DNA of 64,000 nt from Cephalopachus bancanus (lineage: Eukaryota > Chordata > Mammalia > Primates > Tarsiidae). A model generated the notes under the pieces. It did no database searches. It saw nothing but the letters and a program-made list of their open reading frames with translations, and was not told the DNA's origin. The position numbers and the translations under genes are program-made. Below, piece by piece: positions 1 through 12,469 of the stretch. Location of the stretch: positions 1,488,001-1,552,000 of the forward strand of contig JAPVLO010000179.1 in assembly GCA_027257055.1 (NCBI GenBank). Direction: 5' to 3'. How positions within the stretch are numbered: the stretch's first letter is position 1; every line of letters begins with the position of its first letter.

Positions 1-648
1 AAGTTCTGAAACTTAATGACATTAGCTGAGGCAGAACTGCTCAAGGAAACCAAAAGAAAACATCAATTATAACACACAGCAGGTGCTGACAATGAACTTT
101 GTGCTAGAAGCCATAAATCTATGTCTTAACATTAGTAGAATATAATTTGTTCAGTAAGGCCAGTCTTACTGCCTTCTGCCTGTAGGCTTTCCAAATGTCT
201 GCTATAGCGACCTGGCATTATTCAACCCCATCAGGCCAACTTGCTGCAGGAGTTCAGCAAAGAAAGGCAATCAACTGGCTTTTTGTTGAGAAAGATTAAC
301 ACAGAGGATGGGACATATGGTTTAGGAGTCATGCACACTTGACTACTGGGTTCTTGGGATCATTTTATCATTCCTAATTGTAGACTATGTATCTAAGGAC
401 AGCTCTCTGAACTCACAAAAACCAGGGTGTATGCAGGCTGGTAGAGGGGCAAATAAAAAACGAAACCTTTCATTCAGTCTTCTAGTACCAGAAAACTGTT
501 AGCCTGAGTACAGTAGTCCAATCTCTCAGTAGCTTTGGCTAATTTCTTGTAGAACTCCTAATAAACCTTTTGAGTCAGACACATATATACCCATTCACAC
601 ACTCCAAATTTCACTTTTTAGAATAAACCATAACCAGTCATTGGCCTA
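1..648. other. Unrecognised intronic DNA
   Basis: AT-rich DNA without a recognised repeat, exon or RNA gene. Only short frames occur. Confidence 0.5.
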
Positions 649-1233
649 TTGACACACAAAATTGAGGAGGTGGCAGTAATTACACCAGCAATTCTCTCAG
701 CAAAGACATCAGCACCTACAAGCCTAACCAGGCTCCATCCTGGAGTTTCTGAAAGGTCTACTGCTGTAACCCCTAAGAGAAGACGCAGGAAAGAAAAATG
801 CCAGCTCCACTCAGCAGAGACTTGTGATGATTCCAGATACCTTGCCAGCACTGTCACAGGTAGTGAGAGACATATGAGGCTGCTGGCCCGTTATTTCAGG
901 CACATGCTGTATGGAGTGCATTACTCTGCTCTTTTTTTTAAAGCTGTGGTTGCTCACTCTCCTGCCCCTGATCAGACAGTTCCAGTTTGCTCTGAAATGC
1001 CATTTTCACATAACACTTTGGAAATGGTGCTCTCTTTCCTAGGTGGCTACCAGCTTCCCCCATTTATCCCCATCGCCATTCTTCACAGGCCTGGAAGTCA
1101 CTTGCTGTGTTCCAAATTGAGTAACTTATTCAAGTGCCTGTCACCACTGGATAAGGATATGAATAAGTCCTTGGGAAAGTACAATGAAATGTTAGCAATT
1201 GTAAAAGCTGACTACTTTGTTGACTTCCTATAG
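649..1233 (+). other. 194-codon open frame of unknown meaning
   Basis: An ATG-to-stop frame of 194 codons on the strand opposite to PTPRM. It has a basic cluster (PKRRRRKEK) near residue 43 and no domain that I recognise. No splice, promoter or repeat context supports expression. The codons do not look biased and a 79-residue frame overlaps on the other strand. It is most likely a chance frame or a decayed repeat. It is listed because it is the longest open frame in the window. Confidence 0.2.
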
Positions 1234-1795
1234 ATGACGTTTAGTGTACACTGCCAGCCAGAACTGATTTTCTTCTCTTTTCTTGTGACTTCATGATATA
1301 TTGTATGAAATGGATAAGGCAGTCACCATAGGATACAACTCTATGTTTCTATCAAACTTGGTCTAAGAAGGTACGTCTAAAATTGCCACTTTAGACTAAT
1401 GTCTATATACACAAATATTTAATTCTAAAGGGCCTATTTCCAACTTGATTTTAGAGGATGCTTATTTCTTTGCTTAACTGAGGCTTTTTTACCATGTCAA
1501 CAATTATCTTTGCATAAAAATATGAATTGAGACCAGGCCTTCACAAGAAATGAGAATTCTGTTATTCAGGTACACTTGTAGAAATTCAAACATATTATGT
1601 CACATATTCACTTACTGACACCCAGTAAGACCATAATAAAAAAAAGAGTGGCACAAACGAATTGATATAATTAATAACAGACACATGTCTCTTAATAAAT
1701 GTATTTACTAAATTTATCTCATTGTGGACTTTTGCCTAAATAAAGCACACTTTTCAGCTACAAATTCAGCTGCAAATTTCTGGCATTCGTGATTA
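1234..1795. other. Unrecognised intronic DNA
   Basis: No feature seen. Confidence 0.5.
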
Positions 1796-2238
1796 TGATG
1801 ATTGATTTTAGGTGTCAACATGACAGGGCCACAGAGTGCCCAGACGTGGTGAAATATTATTCTGGGTGTGTCTGTGAGGGTGTTTCTAGATGAGATGAAC
1901 ATTTTCATCAATAGACTGAGTAAAGCGGACTGCCCTCCTTAATGTGGGGTGGGGGGACTCATCTAATCAGTTGAAGGCCTGAATAGAACAAAAAGGCTGA
2001 CTGTTTCACAAGTGAGGGGGAGTTCCTCCTGCCTGACTGCTTTTTGAAATAGGACTTTTTTTTCCCCCTGGCCTTCAGACATGAATGGAAACAACAGCTC
2101 TTCTTGGGTTTTGAGCCTGCTGGCTTTAGAACTGGAACTAGACCAGCAGCGGTTCTTCTGGTCTCCAGCTTGCCAATTGCAGAACTTGGGAATTGTCATC
2201 CTCCATAATCACATGGGCCAATTTCTTTATGTGCATGT

Positions 2239-2296
<58 letters not shown>

Positions 2297-2325
2297 TCTG
2301 TTTCTCTGAAGAATTCTGACTAACA
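1796..2325 (+). mobile_element. Solo LTR of ERVL type (MLT2-like)
   Basis: Starts TGATGATTGATTTTAGGTGT and contains CTGGGTGTGTCTGTGAGGG, GAGTAAAGCGGACTGCCCTC and GTTGAAGGCCTGAATAGAAC, ending in TTTCTCTGAAGAATTCTGAC. These match my memory of the MLT2 LTR consensus. No internal retroviral genes are attached, so it is a solo LTR. A (CA)n tract has expanded near its 3' end. Confidence 0.75.
2245..2293. repeat. (CA)n microsatellite
   Basis: About 24 uninterrupted CA units inside the 3' part of the LTR. Probably polymorphic. Confidence 0.95.
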
Positions 2326-2734
2326 GAATAATTTTCCCACATTTGAACATCCATCTATCTTGGAACCATTTCTATTACTATTCCTTTCAAAACAAACGCT
2401 CAATCAGAATCAACATATTGTATCACTCTCCTGGAAATTACTGTTAGTACTGTCCTCTGTGCCAAGAATCCCATCCTGCTCTCCTCTGCTCAGAGAGAGT
2501 TTTTACTTTCTGGAAAGCTCAGCTCAAAGCCTGCATTCTCAGAGGGGTCGTCCCAAATCACCCAGTTTGTATTAATACTACTGCCTATACAATTGACTTG
2601 AAATTTGTTGTCAAAGCTGGTTACACACAGGCTCTCAAATAACATTATTTCATTCAATGTCATTTCATTATAATATCAATGAAGAAAATCAATTTCTAGT
2701 CAGGGCCACATTTCTTTTCCATGTCTGAAGGGTT
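2326..2734. other. Mostly unrecognised; weak L2-like stretch
   Basis: 2360-2580 has pyrimidine-rich wording faintly like an L2 3' region (a CTCAGCTCAAAGCC-like segment). The similarity is too weak for a firm call. Confidence 0.25.
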
Positions 2735-2952
2735 TTATCTGGGTCCTTCAGTTTCCTCCCACATGCATGATAGGTTAAATGGTTTGTCTAAAGTATAAGT
2801 GAGTGTGGGAGTGTACGGGTAAGTTCTGTGATGCAATGGCATCCTCTCCAGGGCTGGTCCCCACCTTGTGCCTTGAGCTGCCAATATAGAATCTACATAC
2901 TGTGACGCTGAACTGGAGTACGCAGGTTAGAGAATGGGTTAATGAATGAATA
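2735..2952 (+). mobile_element. Ancient RTE/L2-clade LINE 3' tail (MamRTE-like)
   Basis: Carries the ordered blocks GTTTCCTCCCACATGCATGA, ATCCTCTCCAGGGCTGGTCC, CTTGTGCCTTGAGCTGCC and GCTGAACTGGAGTACGCAGG, and ends in an AATGAATGAA tail. That order is typical of RTE-type LINE 3' ends across vertebrates. The family label is from memory. Confidence 0.5.
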
Positions 2953-4485
2953 CAAACTCTTGTAAAATAAAAATTAGTAAAGTATGCAATAATCATACAA
3001 ATGCACAATAAATAATGCAGTGTGAAAGTACTCAGGAAGCCTATAATATTTGCTATTTTTTTACTGTATGAATATTCTTTTTATATTGAAAATACTAATG
3101 GTATTTTTTGTTAGCCTACCTAAAATCTTCCTATAATAGAAATGCATCAATTTTAATAGTTTGTTTTTTATTTTTTAAATTCATACATAAAACTACATAT
3201 GTATGGGGTACATGTGATATTTTGATGCATGCACATAATGTTAATGATAAAATTAGGGGATTTGGATATCCTTCACCTCAAATATTTCTCATTTGTTTGT
3301 TGTGTTTCTTCTAGCTATTTTGAAATATACAATAGATTACTGATAACTATAGTTACCCTACTGTGCTAGTGAACACTACAATTTACTCCTTTGATCTAAC
3401 TGTATATTTGTACCCATTAGCCAAACCCTTTTCATCCTCTCAGCATTTGCCAGTCTCTGGTAGCCATTATTCTACTCTTCAACTCCATGAGAACAACTGT
3501 TTTTTTAGCTTCAACATGTGAGTGAGACATGTAATATTTGTCTTTCTATGCCTGGCTTATTCCACTTAACATGATGTCCTCCAGGTACATCCATGTTGTT
3601 GCAAATGACAAAATTTCATTTGTTTTTATGGCAGAATAATATTCCATTGTGCATATATTCCATATTTTATTCATTCATTAATCTGTTGATGGATACTTGG
3701 GTTGATGCTGTTATCTTGGCTATTGTAATGGACCTGGAATAAAAATGGGAGTACAGATAGCTCTTCAATATATTGATATCCTTTCTCTTGAATATATACC
3801 CAGCAGTGGGCCTCATATGGTGTTTCTATTTTTAGGTTTTGAGTAATCTCCATCTTGTCTTCAATAATAGTGCTATTATTTCACATTCCCACAAACATTG
3901 TAAGACAGTTCCCCTTACTTCCCCTATCCTTGCCAATATCTGCTATTTTTTCATCTTATTGATAATAGCCACATTTAGCTGGGGACTATATTTCACTATG
4001 GTTTTGATTTGCATTTATCTGATAATTACTGATGTTGACCATTTTTTTTCACATGCCTGTTATCTATTTGCATGTCTTCTTTAGAGAACCATGTATTTTG
4101 GTCATTTGCCCATGTTTTAATCCGATTATTTGTTTTTTGTTGTTGTAGAATTGTTGGAATTCCTTACATAATCTAGTAATTAATCCCTTGTCTGATGGAG
4201 AGATTGCAAATATTTTCTCTTGTTCTAGTTGCTGTCTCTTCACTTTGCTTATTGTTTCCTTTTCAGAAGCTTGATGTAATCCTTATTGTCTATTTTTGCT
4301 TTGGTTGACCTGTACTTTTGAGATGTTATCAAAAAAATATTTGCCCAAAGACCATTCCCTTATGTTTTCCTCTAGTAGCTTTAGGTCTTAGATTTAAGTT
4401 TTTAATTCATTTTTATTTGATTGTGGTATGTGGTGTGAGAGAGGGGGCCTGAAGATATGGATATCCAGTTTTTCCAGCATCATTT

Positions 4486-4699
4486 CAAAAAATTTTATTT
4501 CTTTATTTATTTATTGAGCTGGAATCTCATTCTGTCACCCAGGCTGGGGTGGCTCAGGCAATCCTTCTGCCTCAGCTCTCCAGGTAGCTGGAACTACAGG
4601 CACGCACCACCATGCCCAGCTAATTTTTGTTGTTGTTGTTGTTGTAAAGATGAGGTCTTGCCAAGTTGCCCAGGCTCGTCCCAAACCCTGGGCTCAGGT
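4486..4699 (-). mobile_element. Truncated Alu inside the L1
   Basis: Reverse-strand Alu with CTGTCACCCAGGCTGGGGTG and the CAGCTAATTTTTG linker, ending in part of the left arm. It is flanked by CAGCATCATTT at 4475-4485 and 4700-4710, a target-site duplication in L1 sequence. Its A-rich end reads as a TTTATTTATTTA tract. Confidence 0.85.
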
Positions 4700-5307
4700 C
4701 AGCATCATTTATTGAAGAGACTATAATTTCCCCAATGTATGTTCTTAGTGTCTTTACAAAAAATGAATTGGATATAAATGTGTAGATTTATTACTGGGTT
4801 CTCTACTCTGTAACATTGGTATATGAGGCTGTTTTGCTTATTTTAAAGTCACATAGTGTGATGCCTCCAGTGTTCTTCTTTTGCCAAGATTACTTTGGCT
4901 ATTCAGAGTATCATGTGGTTTCATATGAATATTAGAATTGTTTTTCCTATTTCTGTGAAGGATGTCCATAGTGTTTTGTTAGAGATTGCAATTAAATCTG
5001 TGGAATGTTTTAGGTAGTAGGAGAATTTTAAGAATAATTCTTCTTATTCATGCACACGGGATATCTTTCCTTTTGTGTGTTTATGTGTCCTCTTTAATTT
5101 CTTTCATCAATGTTTTTGAGGTTTCACTATGGAGATTGTTCACTTATTTGGTTAAATTTATTCCTAGGTATTTTTTTTCTAGTAGCTATTGTAATAGCTT
5201 TCTTGATTTCTTTTTCAGATTGTTCACTGTTGGTATAAGAAATGCTACGATTTTTTAAATGTTGATTTTGTATCCTGCATTTTACTGAAATTGATTACCA
5301 GTTCTAA

Positions 5308-5346
5308 TAATTCTCTCTCTCTCTCTCTTTCTCTCTCTCTGTGTGT
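5308..5346. repeat. (CT)n / (GT)n microsatellite
   Basis: Imperfect CT repeat followed by GTGTGT inside the L1. Confidence 0.85.
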
Positions 5347-6212
5347 ATTATTTAGATATTTCTAGATACAAAAATTTGACTTTTTCTTTTTGAATTTGGA
5401 TGTTCTTTATTTTTTTCTGTAGCTTAATTTCTCTGGCTAAAGCTTCCTTTAGTATGTTGACTAAAAGTGGTGAAAGTGGGCATCCTTCTCTTGTTTCAGA
5501 TCTCAGAGGAAAGGTTCCCAATTATTCCCCACTCAGTATAATGTTAGCTGTGATCATGTCATATACGGCCTTTCTTATTTTAAGGTATGTTCCTTCTATA
5601 TCCAGTTTGTTGAGAGATTTTATAATGATGGGATGTTGAATTTGATTAAATTCATTCTCTGCATCTTTTGAGGTAATCATATAACTTTGTCCTTTATTCT
5701 ACTGATGTGGTATATCACTTTTATTGATTTGTATACAGTGAACCATCCTTGCATCTCTGGTATAAACCCCACTTGACCACACTATATATATATATTTTTT
5801 GGTGGGTTATTGCATTTGGTTTACTAACATTTTGCTGAGAATTTTTTACAGCTATGTTCATCAGAGATACTGTGTGTAAGTTTCCTATTTGTTGTATTTT
5901 TGTCTGGTTTTGGTATCAGGGTAAGGTTTGCCTAGTACAATGAGATAGGAATAATTCCCCCTTCTTCAACTTTGGGGGATAATTTGAAAAGACTTGGTAT
6001 TAGTTCTTCTTTATAAGTATGGTAGAATTTAGCAGTAAAGCCGGCTGATCCTGGACTTTTCTTTGTGGGGAGACTTTATTACTGATTCAATTTTGTTACT
6101 CATTATTGGTCTGTTCAAGTTTTCTATTTCTTTCTAATCTTGGTAGGTTATGTGTGTCCAGAAATGTCTATTTCCTCTAGGTTTTTCAATTTGTTAGTGT
6201 TTAGCTTTCATA

Positions 6213-6736
6213 TGAGGGGGAATCCCCCAAACCAGAATTTATTAAAAATTGTGTATTTATTCTTACACATTTAAACTTCAGTCACCTTCAAAGTACTCTC
6301 CACTTGCTGCAAAATACCTATCAAGATGCTTTTTCCATTGCTCAAAACAGCTTTTCAGTTCATGCATTTGGATGCCTTTTAGTGCTACTGTCATTTTTTG
6401 TTGCACTCCTTCCACACTGGCAAAACATTTCCCTTTGAAAAGTTGCTTGAGGTAAGATCAGGTGAATAGGGAGGGTAGGGCATAGGGATCATGTCATTTT
6501 TGGTCAAAAACTGATGAACACAGTACAGTGTGAGCAGGTGCCTTGTCACAGTGGAAAAATCAGTCACCTGTTTGCCACAAGTCAGAACATTTCTTCTACA
6601 AATTGTGATGCGACCATCTCAAAACTTCTAGATAAAAACTTTGGTTGATCATTTTATTTGGAGGAACACATTCCAAGTATACTACAAGGGGCCCACCCTC
6701 CAAAAGATAATTTCAGTTTTTTTGGGTACCCCTTCA
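6213..6736 (-). mobile_element. Internally deleted mariner transposon with both terminal repeats
   Basis: Bounded by TA at 6211-6212 and 6737-6738, the duplicated target of Tc1/mariner elements. The left end TGAGGGGGAATCCCCCAAAC and the right end read in reverse, TGAAGGGGTACCCAAAAAAA, form imperfect inverted repeats of about 30 bp. On the minus strand the interior encodes broken mariner transposase blocks: PPNK..INQSFYLEVLR, HCDKAPAHT with a catalytic-type Asp, a PYSPDL-like block, then CFEQWKKHLDRY and GEYFEGD followed by a stop. The N-terminal half is missing (a full element is about 1.3 kb) and stops and frameshifts are present, so it is inactive. The host L1 reads continuously on both sides. 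Confidence 0.85.
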
Positions 6737-6895
6737 TAACAGTCTCAAGTGATTCCTTATATTTCTATAGTTATCAGTTGTGATGTATTCTTTTTCACTC
6801 TAATTTTATTTGGGTATTCTCTCTTTTTTCTTTGTTAGTGTAGCTAAAGGATTTTGTTTATCTTTTCAAAAAAACACAACTTTTCACTTTGCTGA

Positions 6896-6952
6896 TTTAT
6901 TATTATTATTATTATCATTAGTAGTAGTAGTAGTTAGTAGTAGTTGTCGTCA
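6896..6952. repeat. (TTA)n / (TAG)n simple repeat
   Basis: TTATTATTATTATTATCATT followed by TAGTAGTAGTAG, inside the L1. Confidence 0.85.
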
Positions 6953-7115
6953 TCTCTGTTTCATTTAGTTCTGCCCTGATCTGGGTTATTTCAAAAGACC
7001 TATCCTCAAGTTTAATAATTCTTTCTTCTGCTGGAACTACTCTATTGTTGAAACTCTCAATCGTATTTTTATTTCATTCATTAAATTCTTCACTTCCAGG
7101 AGTTATATATTATTT

Positions 7116-9750
7116 GTTTTTGATATATGTGGTGGTAGGAGATATGCTCATTACAACTTTCAACTTGTAAATATGTATTCTTTGACATAATCCACTACTA
7201 CTATTACTGCCATCACTACTGATTCACCAAAAAAAGGGTAATAATAATCTTACCTGTTTTTATTAAGCTTTCTAAAATGTATGTATGGCTCAAACTTATT
7301 TCAATTAATAAGTGTTTTGGGTCTTTATTTTGAAGATTGGTAAAGGCTTTGTGACCAGAAATATCACTTAATAACTTAATTCTTTTTTATATTATTAGCC
7401 TATGGTAAAACTTGTTTTGATATATGTTGTTTCTCATAAAGTCACAGTTTCCAAGAATCTATCAGTGATGTAAAGTGAGGACTTACTGTATTGCACCAGC
7501 AGTTTTTTTGTGTGTGTGCATAAATTCTGTTTTTAAATTAAATTGCAAATTTATGTGCAACTCATTGTACCCTGTGCTCTCTGGATCTAATGACTACCTA
7601 TCAGTGTTTACTGACAACAAGGAGACAGATGGTTAGAAGTACCAGCAAATGTGAAATTATGCTTCTGACTGCTGCCATTTAAGCAGAAAGGGAGCACTTT
7701 GAACCTTAAATAAGTAGTGGGTAAAATATCAGTTGGCACATCATCTCATAAGATCCCAAATACTTCTAGTATTAAACACTAAAGCAAATGTGAACTATGT
7801 ATACATTTAAGAAAGATTAATAAAAACAAGTAAGATAATTATTTACCCAATTTTTGGTGAATCAGTGAGGGATGGCAGCACCATTGATGTGATACATCAA
7901 AGAATATATGTTTACAACAGGAAAGTTGTAATGAACATTTATCCTGTGGATAAATATTCTCTAATGAAGCAACTAGTTGCTTGCTATCATTGCTATAGAA
8001 GCTTTCCTGTTGCCCATATGTTCAATAAAGCAGATGATTTAGGCTAGCAGTTCAAAATCAAATTATACTTTTGTAGATAAAATATTTTGTTAAACAAGAT
8101 CATATCCAGAACCCCAAATAATAAAACAGCTTCTAATGCAGCTGTTCCGGTGTGAGGAGTAGGGTCACAAGAATTCTCTTTCTTTCCTACCCATCCAGGG
8201 CAAGATACTATAAAAAATATACATCATATTTAAGCAATGTATTTCTCTTCCCTTAGTAGAGTCAAAGATCTTTCTTCTTTTTGCCTGACTTCCCTTTCTT
8301 TACCATATCTCTTTTCCTAGAGGCTAACTGATTAAAAAACAAAAACCTTTTTTCATCCCCAACATCTTAATGAAAAAAATACTACTAAGAACTTTGTTAA
8401 TCTCCTCAGAATCTGAAACATCATCCATATATCTCATGATGGGTTCCTTCCTACATAATTTCCATAAGCTATAGAATTCTTCCCACATCCCATAAGTTAT
8501 AAGCCTTTACAACATTCACTGCTCAACTTATTCTGGGAATTATAAACCATGTGGACCATCAGCATAACCTTTTATGTCAGTTACTAATGGGAACAAGCTC
8601 TCCCAGCACCTAACACTTTAAAACCAAACCAAAGATATTCATAAAGTTGCTACAGTGGGTTGCTAGTAAAAAAATAAAAATCCACTTGGTACAGCAGGTT
8701 CCTTTCTTTCAGGAAAATTATTTGCTGCAAGGATGTTAATAAAATTAGACCCTGGGATTCTATTATGTGCTACTACCTTGCAAACCTGTGTTTCTGTTTT
8801 ACTTTACTACTTCTGAAGATTGCCTTAGTTTTGTCTCTGTCCTTTGCCATCTTCTCTCACTTCCCACTTTCCTTGTCTTTCCTGCCCTCCCTCCATTCTT
8901 TCCTTTCTATATAGTCACAAATAATAGTAATTCTAAACACATTACTACTAGGATCACCACAATCCTCAAATGGTTAAGGGTATGGTGTCCTTAGAAAAAA
9001 ACCACCTTTACTGTTTAACATGATTTATGGTGATGCCATGCTGAAGTGTGAAATAATGCAATATTAAATAGTGAAGTGAAAACTTTTTAAAAAGAGAACT
9101 TTTAAAAAGTTTCTACAATGTTTTCATGAAATTCTTCTTGAGGTCATGGCAGAAGCAGAAAAGCAAATTAAGAATTTCATTTATGGTTTCTTCATTCTGA
9201 AAAATACATGGATATTAACTGGAAAAATATAAATTCACTGATTCCACTGAATTACACTCAATTATACTGGGTCAGTAAGCTTAAAGCAAACCAGAAGCTT
9301 AATCTGAATCATTTTCACAAGGCCTCCATTAGCTACAACAATCATTCATGTAGGAAACCATTACAATACCCTGTTATCTACAAAACCTGACACATTGAGA
9401 AAAGCTTCCTGCAATTTACCCATCCCCAATCCCCAAGGCCCATCATCATTTATATACAGAGAACTAAGCTGACATGAACATGGAGCATAAACTTGAGAGA
9501 AACAAGCAACTTATGAAGGGGCAGTGTGGAGGGAAAAGGCTACTCCCCTGTCTCAGTGATCAGTGGAGACTGTTTACAGGTGAACCTCCTCTGTTTATGC
9601 TTCAAGGGCGGAAGGCTAAGAGCTCCATCTCCATGAATCAATGCCAGTCAGTATCCCCATCCCTTTGGGAAGAACTCCTAAATTCTGAAAATAACCCAGT
9701 TAAGGATTGTAACCCTAAAATATTTTGGCTGAATATTAAATAATTTTCAT
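7116..9750. other. Unrecognised intronic DNA (2.6 kb)
   Basis: AT-rich DNA. No exon, RNA gene or repeat was recognised with confidence. Confidence 0.5.
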
Positions 9751-10040
9751 TCTTTTTTTTTTTGAGTTGGAGTCTCACTCCGTCGCCCAGACTGGAGTGC
9801 AGTGGCCGCTCCCGGCCACCGCAGCCTCGACCTGCTGGGCTCCGGTGATCCTTCCACCACAGCCTTCCAAGTAGCTGGAACTACAGGTGCACGCTACCAC
9901 ACCTGGCTAATTTTTGATTTATTGTAGAGATGAGGTCTTGCCAAGTTGCCCAGGCAGGTCTCGAACCTGGAGGCTCAGGCAATCCACTCACCTCAGCCTC
10001 CCAAAGCGCAAGATTACAGGTTGAGCCACTGAGCCCGGCT
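9751..10040 (-). mobile_element. Alu, full length, minus strand
   Basis: Poly-T at the left, then TGAGTTGGAGTCTCACTCCG, the GATTTATTGTAGAGATGAGG linker and GGTCTCGAACC (reverse of an intact B box). It ends GAGCCCGGCT. Its bases agree with the other recent Alus here. No clear target-site duplication was found. Confidence 0.93.
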
Positions 10041-10766
10041 ATATTTTTAATGCTTATAAGTATTATCACTCCAAAAAAACTACCATTAAAACCATTTACT
10101 ACATAGCAATCTATATGTGACATTATCCAAAGGAAGTCAACATAGTCTCTCCTTTTTAGGAGAATAAAATCTAAAATAAACTGGCTGCAATGAAAGATCT
10201 AGAGAATCAAACCACAGAACACACTTAGCACACATAGGAACACATACACAATTCTTCACACTTCAAGAATGCAAAAGCACTGGTGCATTTTGAGTGACAG
10301 CGTTAGGATAGATGCAAAGGGTACATACTCATAAAAGATCAGATCAGGAGAAAACACCATCCTGAAAATGTGAGAATGCTTTGAAGAGCTTCATGAAGGA
10401 AGAGAAAGAAGGTGAGGCCTGTGGGAAGTCAAGTAAGGAGTACAAGAGCAGACAGTGGCCAGTGAATAATATAGGAATGTAGTTTCCTTATTCTGGACAT
10501 AAATTAGAACCAGAAAGTTTGGTGAAGTGAATAAATTCAAACATGAAAAATGATGACCAGGAAGAACTGAAAGACTATGGTAGAAAAACTGAAGCCAACA
10601 AGGGAACAAGAAGTTATCCAGTAGGATGTAGTAGAAGAGCAGCATATGCATAGCAGGTGGACAGGATTCCTGCAACATCTTGTTTGGAGATAGAGAAGTG
10701 CTTCTCATTGTGCTTAGAAATCCCACTCAAGGAGTCAGGGCTAAATTTTAATTAATGCTAAAAAGT
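10041..10766. other. Unrecognised intronic DNA
   Basis: No feature recognised. Confidence 0.5.
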
Positions 10767-10800
10767 GGCTGGGCTCAGTGGTTTAGTCTATAATCCATAT
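10767..10800 (+). mobile_element. 34-bp Alu 5' stub
   Basis: GGCTGGGCTCAGTGGTTTAG and the following bases up to TAATCCATAT match the first bases of the Alus here, then similarity stops abruptly without any A tail. Confidence 0.55.
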
Positions 10801-11104
10801 GTTAATGGTAATTATGATAAACTTAATAACCACAAAACAAATATAGAGTTAATCTGTAACCTGCTTAAGTCCAATAAATACTAACAGAATATATATTAAT
10901 ATAATCGGCAAGGTATACATAAATATGTACCTAAACATAGGTACCATATTCTCTAACATTAGCAACAGTTATTTGCTCTGTAGACGGTTTCCTAGATGTT
11001 TACATTGAATTTGATTGCCAACCTGAAATTTTGGGTGGTCTAAATCTAACTTGTATCAAAATTCCTTAGAAAACTCAAAAATATATTATATATGAATGTT
11101 CATA

Positions 11105-11590
11105 TAGTATAACTAAAAGGTGGAAACAACCCAAATATCCATCAACTGATGAATGGCTAAATAAAATGTGGTATAGTCAAAATAGAATATGACTAAGTCA
11201 CAAAAAGATAGAAAATTTTGATATATAGTATAAATATCATGTTTATTTTTATATAAAAAACACCATGTCTAGTGAAACAAGTCAGACATACAAGGAAAAA
11301 CTATTGTATCATTCTACTTATATGAGATACCTAGAATAAGCAAATTCACAGAGACAGAAGATAGAATAAAAGTTGCCATGAACTGGCCATGGGGGGTAGG
11401 GAAGAAGAGGGAGTTGTCATTTCATAGGTACAGAGTTTTAATTAGGGATGTTAAAAATGTTTTGGGTAGAGAGAATAATAGTTGCACATTTGTGAATGCA
11501 TTTAATGGCAATAAATATTACACTTATAAATGGATAAAATGATAAATATTTTAATGTATATTTTACTAGAATAAACATTTTTAAAGCTCT
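11105..11590 (+). mobile_element. Old L1 3' end (L1M-type)
   Basis: Contains GGAAACAACCCAAATATCCA, TCAACTGATGAATGGCTAAA, ACATACAAGGAAAAACTATT and GCCATGAACTGGCCATGGGG, the usual order at L1 3' ends, with heavy divergence. Confidence 0.8.
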
Positions 11591-12469
11591 TTTTGTTTAT
11601 TTTAATCAAAACTAGAAAGGGTTTATTCATTGTATTAAAACCATAAACTAACGAAAGGATTATTTTTATTTGACCCACAATTTCAGAATATTGAAAATGT
11701 TTCTAAATTATTTTTATTTTCAAATATATATTTGTTTTTTAGAACAAAAATGAATACAATGTTTTTATTTACAAAATGTCAAAATAAATTAATAATGATT
11801 GTGAATATAAATTAATCATAATGTTGACTTTGAAAAACATTGTTTTTAATGTTTAATGATATGTTTTTAAAATGAGATAGGTATCGCGTGAGTATTAAAT
11901 CTACTTGCTTTTTATGAGTTTTCTAAACCAAGTAAAATAGAAATCAAAGCATTTCCCAGGTCAATTACAATATTAGCCCCGGTTGTGTCCTGAAGTCCAG
12001 GGGTCCCCATTCCCCACCCGTTTGTCCCCCTGAATACATGAGATACATATTTTTTTGTAGGACTGTCCTCCACTCACTGCAAATTGTTTACCTAGTGGAA
12101 TGACAAGGAGCCTGCCAAGAAACACTCATGACCAATCTTCCCCTGATCACTGACTTTCATGTCTATTACATATGAAGCATTTTGATGTAAGAGCTTATAT
12201 AATATTAATAAGTTAAGACAATGAAAGATAATAAACATTTCTCCACTTGTTCCTTTAGCAATGGCTTTGCCAGTTTCAAATGACTCAACTGTAACTGAGT
12301 CAACCTTCCTCTGGCTATCAGAATAATCCTTAAATACAACTGAACAAAGGTTTGTGTAAACTTTTATAGATTTTTCTCAAGAGGCATATTGTAGAGGGTA
12401 AGAACATAAAGATAAATTTTGGCATACAGTTAAGCTTGAAGAGCTGTGTTTACCTGACAGTCTCCATGT
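11591..12469. other. Unrecognised AT-rich intronic DNA
   Basis: Very AT-rich from 11600 to 11900. No gene or repeat was recognised. Confidence 0.5.

Larger units (their letters stand above)
3150..7115 (-). mobile_element. L1 3' half, minus strand, interrupted by an Alu and a mariner
   Basis: On the plus strand it reads as the reverse complement of an L1 3' UTR and the C-terminal to RT part of ORF2. Blocks include GGGTACATGTGATATTTTGA, CTGGCTTATTCCACTTAACA, ATTCCATTGTGCATATATTC and ATTAATCCCTTGTCTGATGG. The order continues across the Alu at 4486-4699 and the mariner at 6213-6736. ORF2 is broken by many stops. Its sense strand is that of PTPRM. Confidence 0.88.

Noticed and set aside
2081..2350. 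Frames with His-Thr or Val-Cys runs
   Set aside because: They translate the (CA)n microsatellite and the LTR around it.
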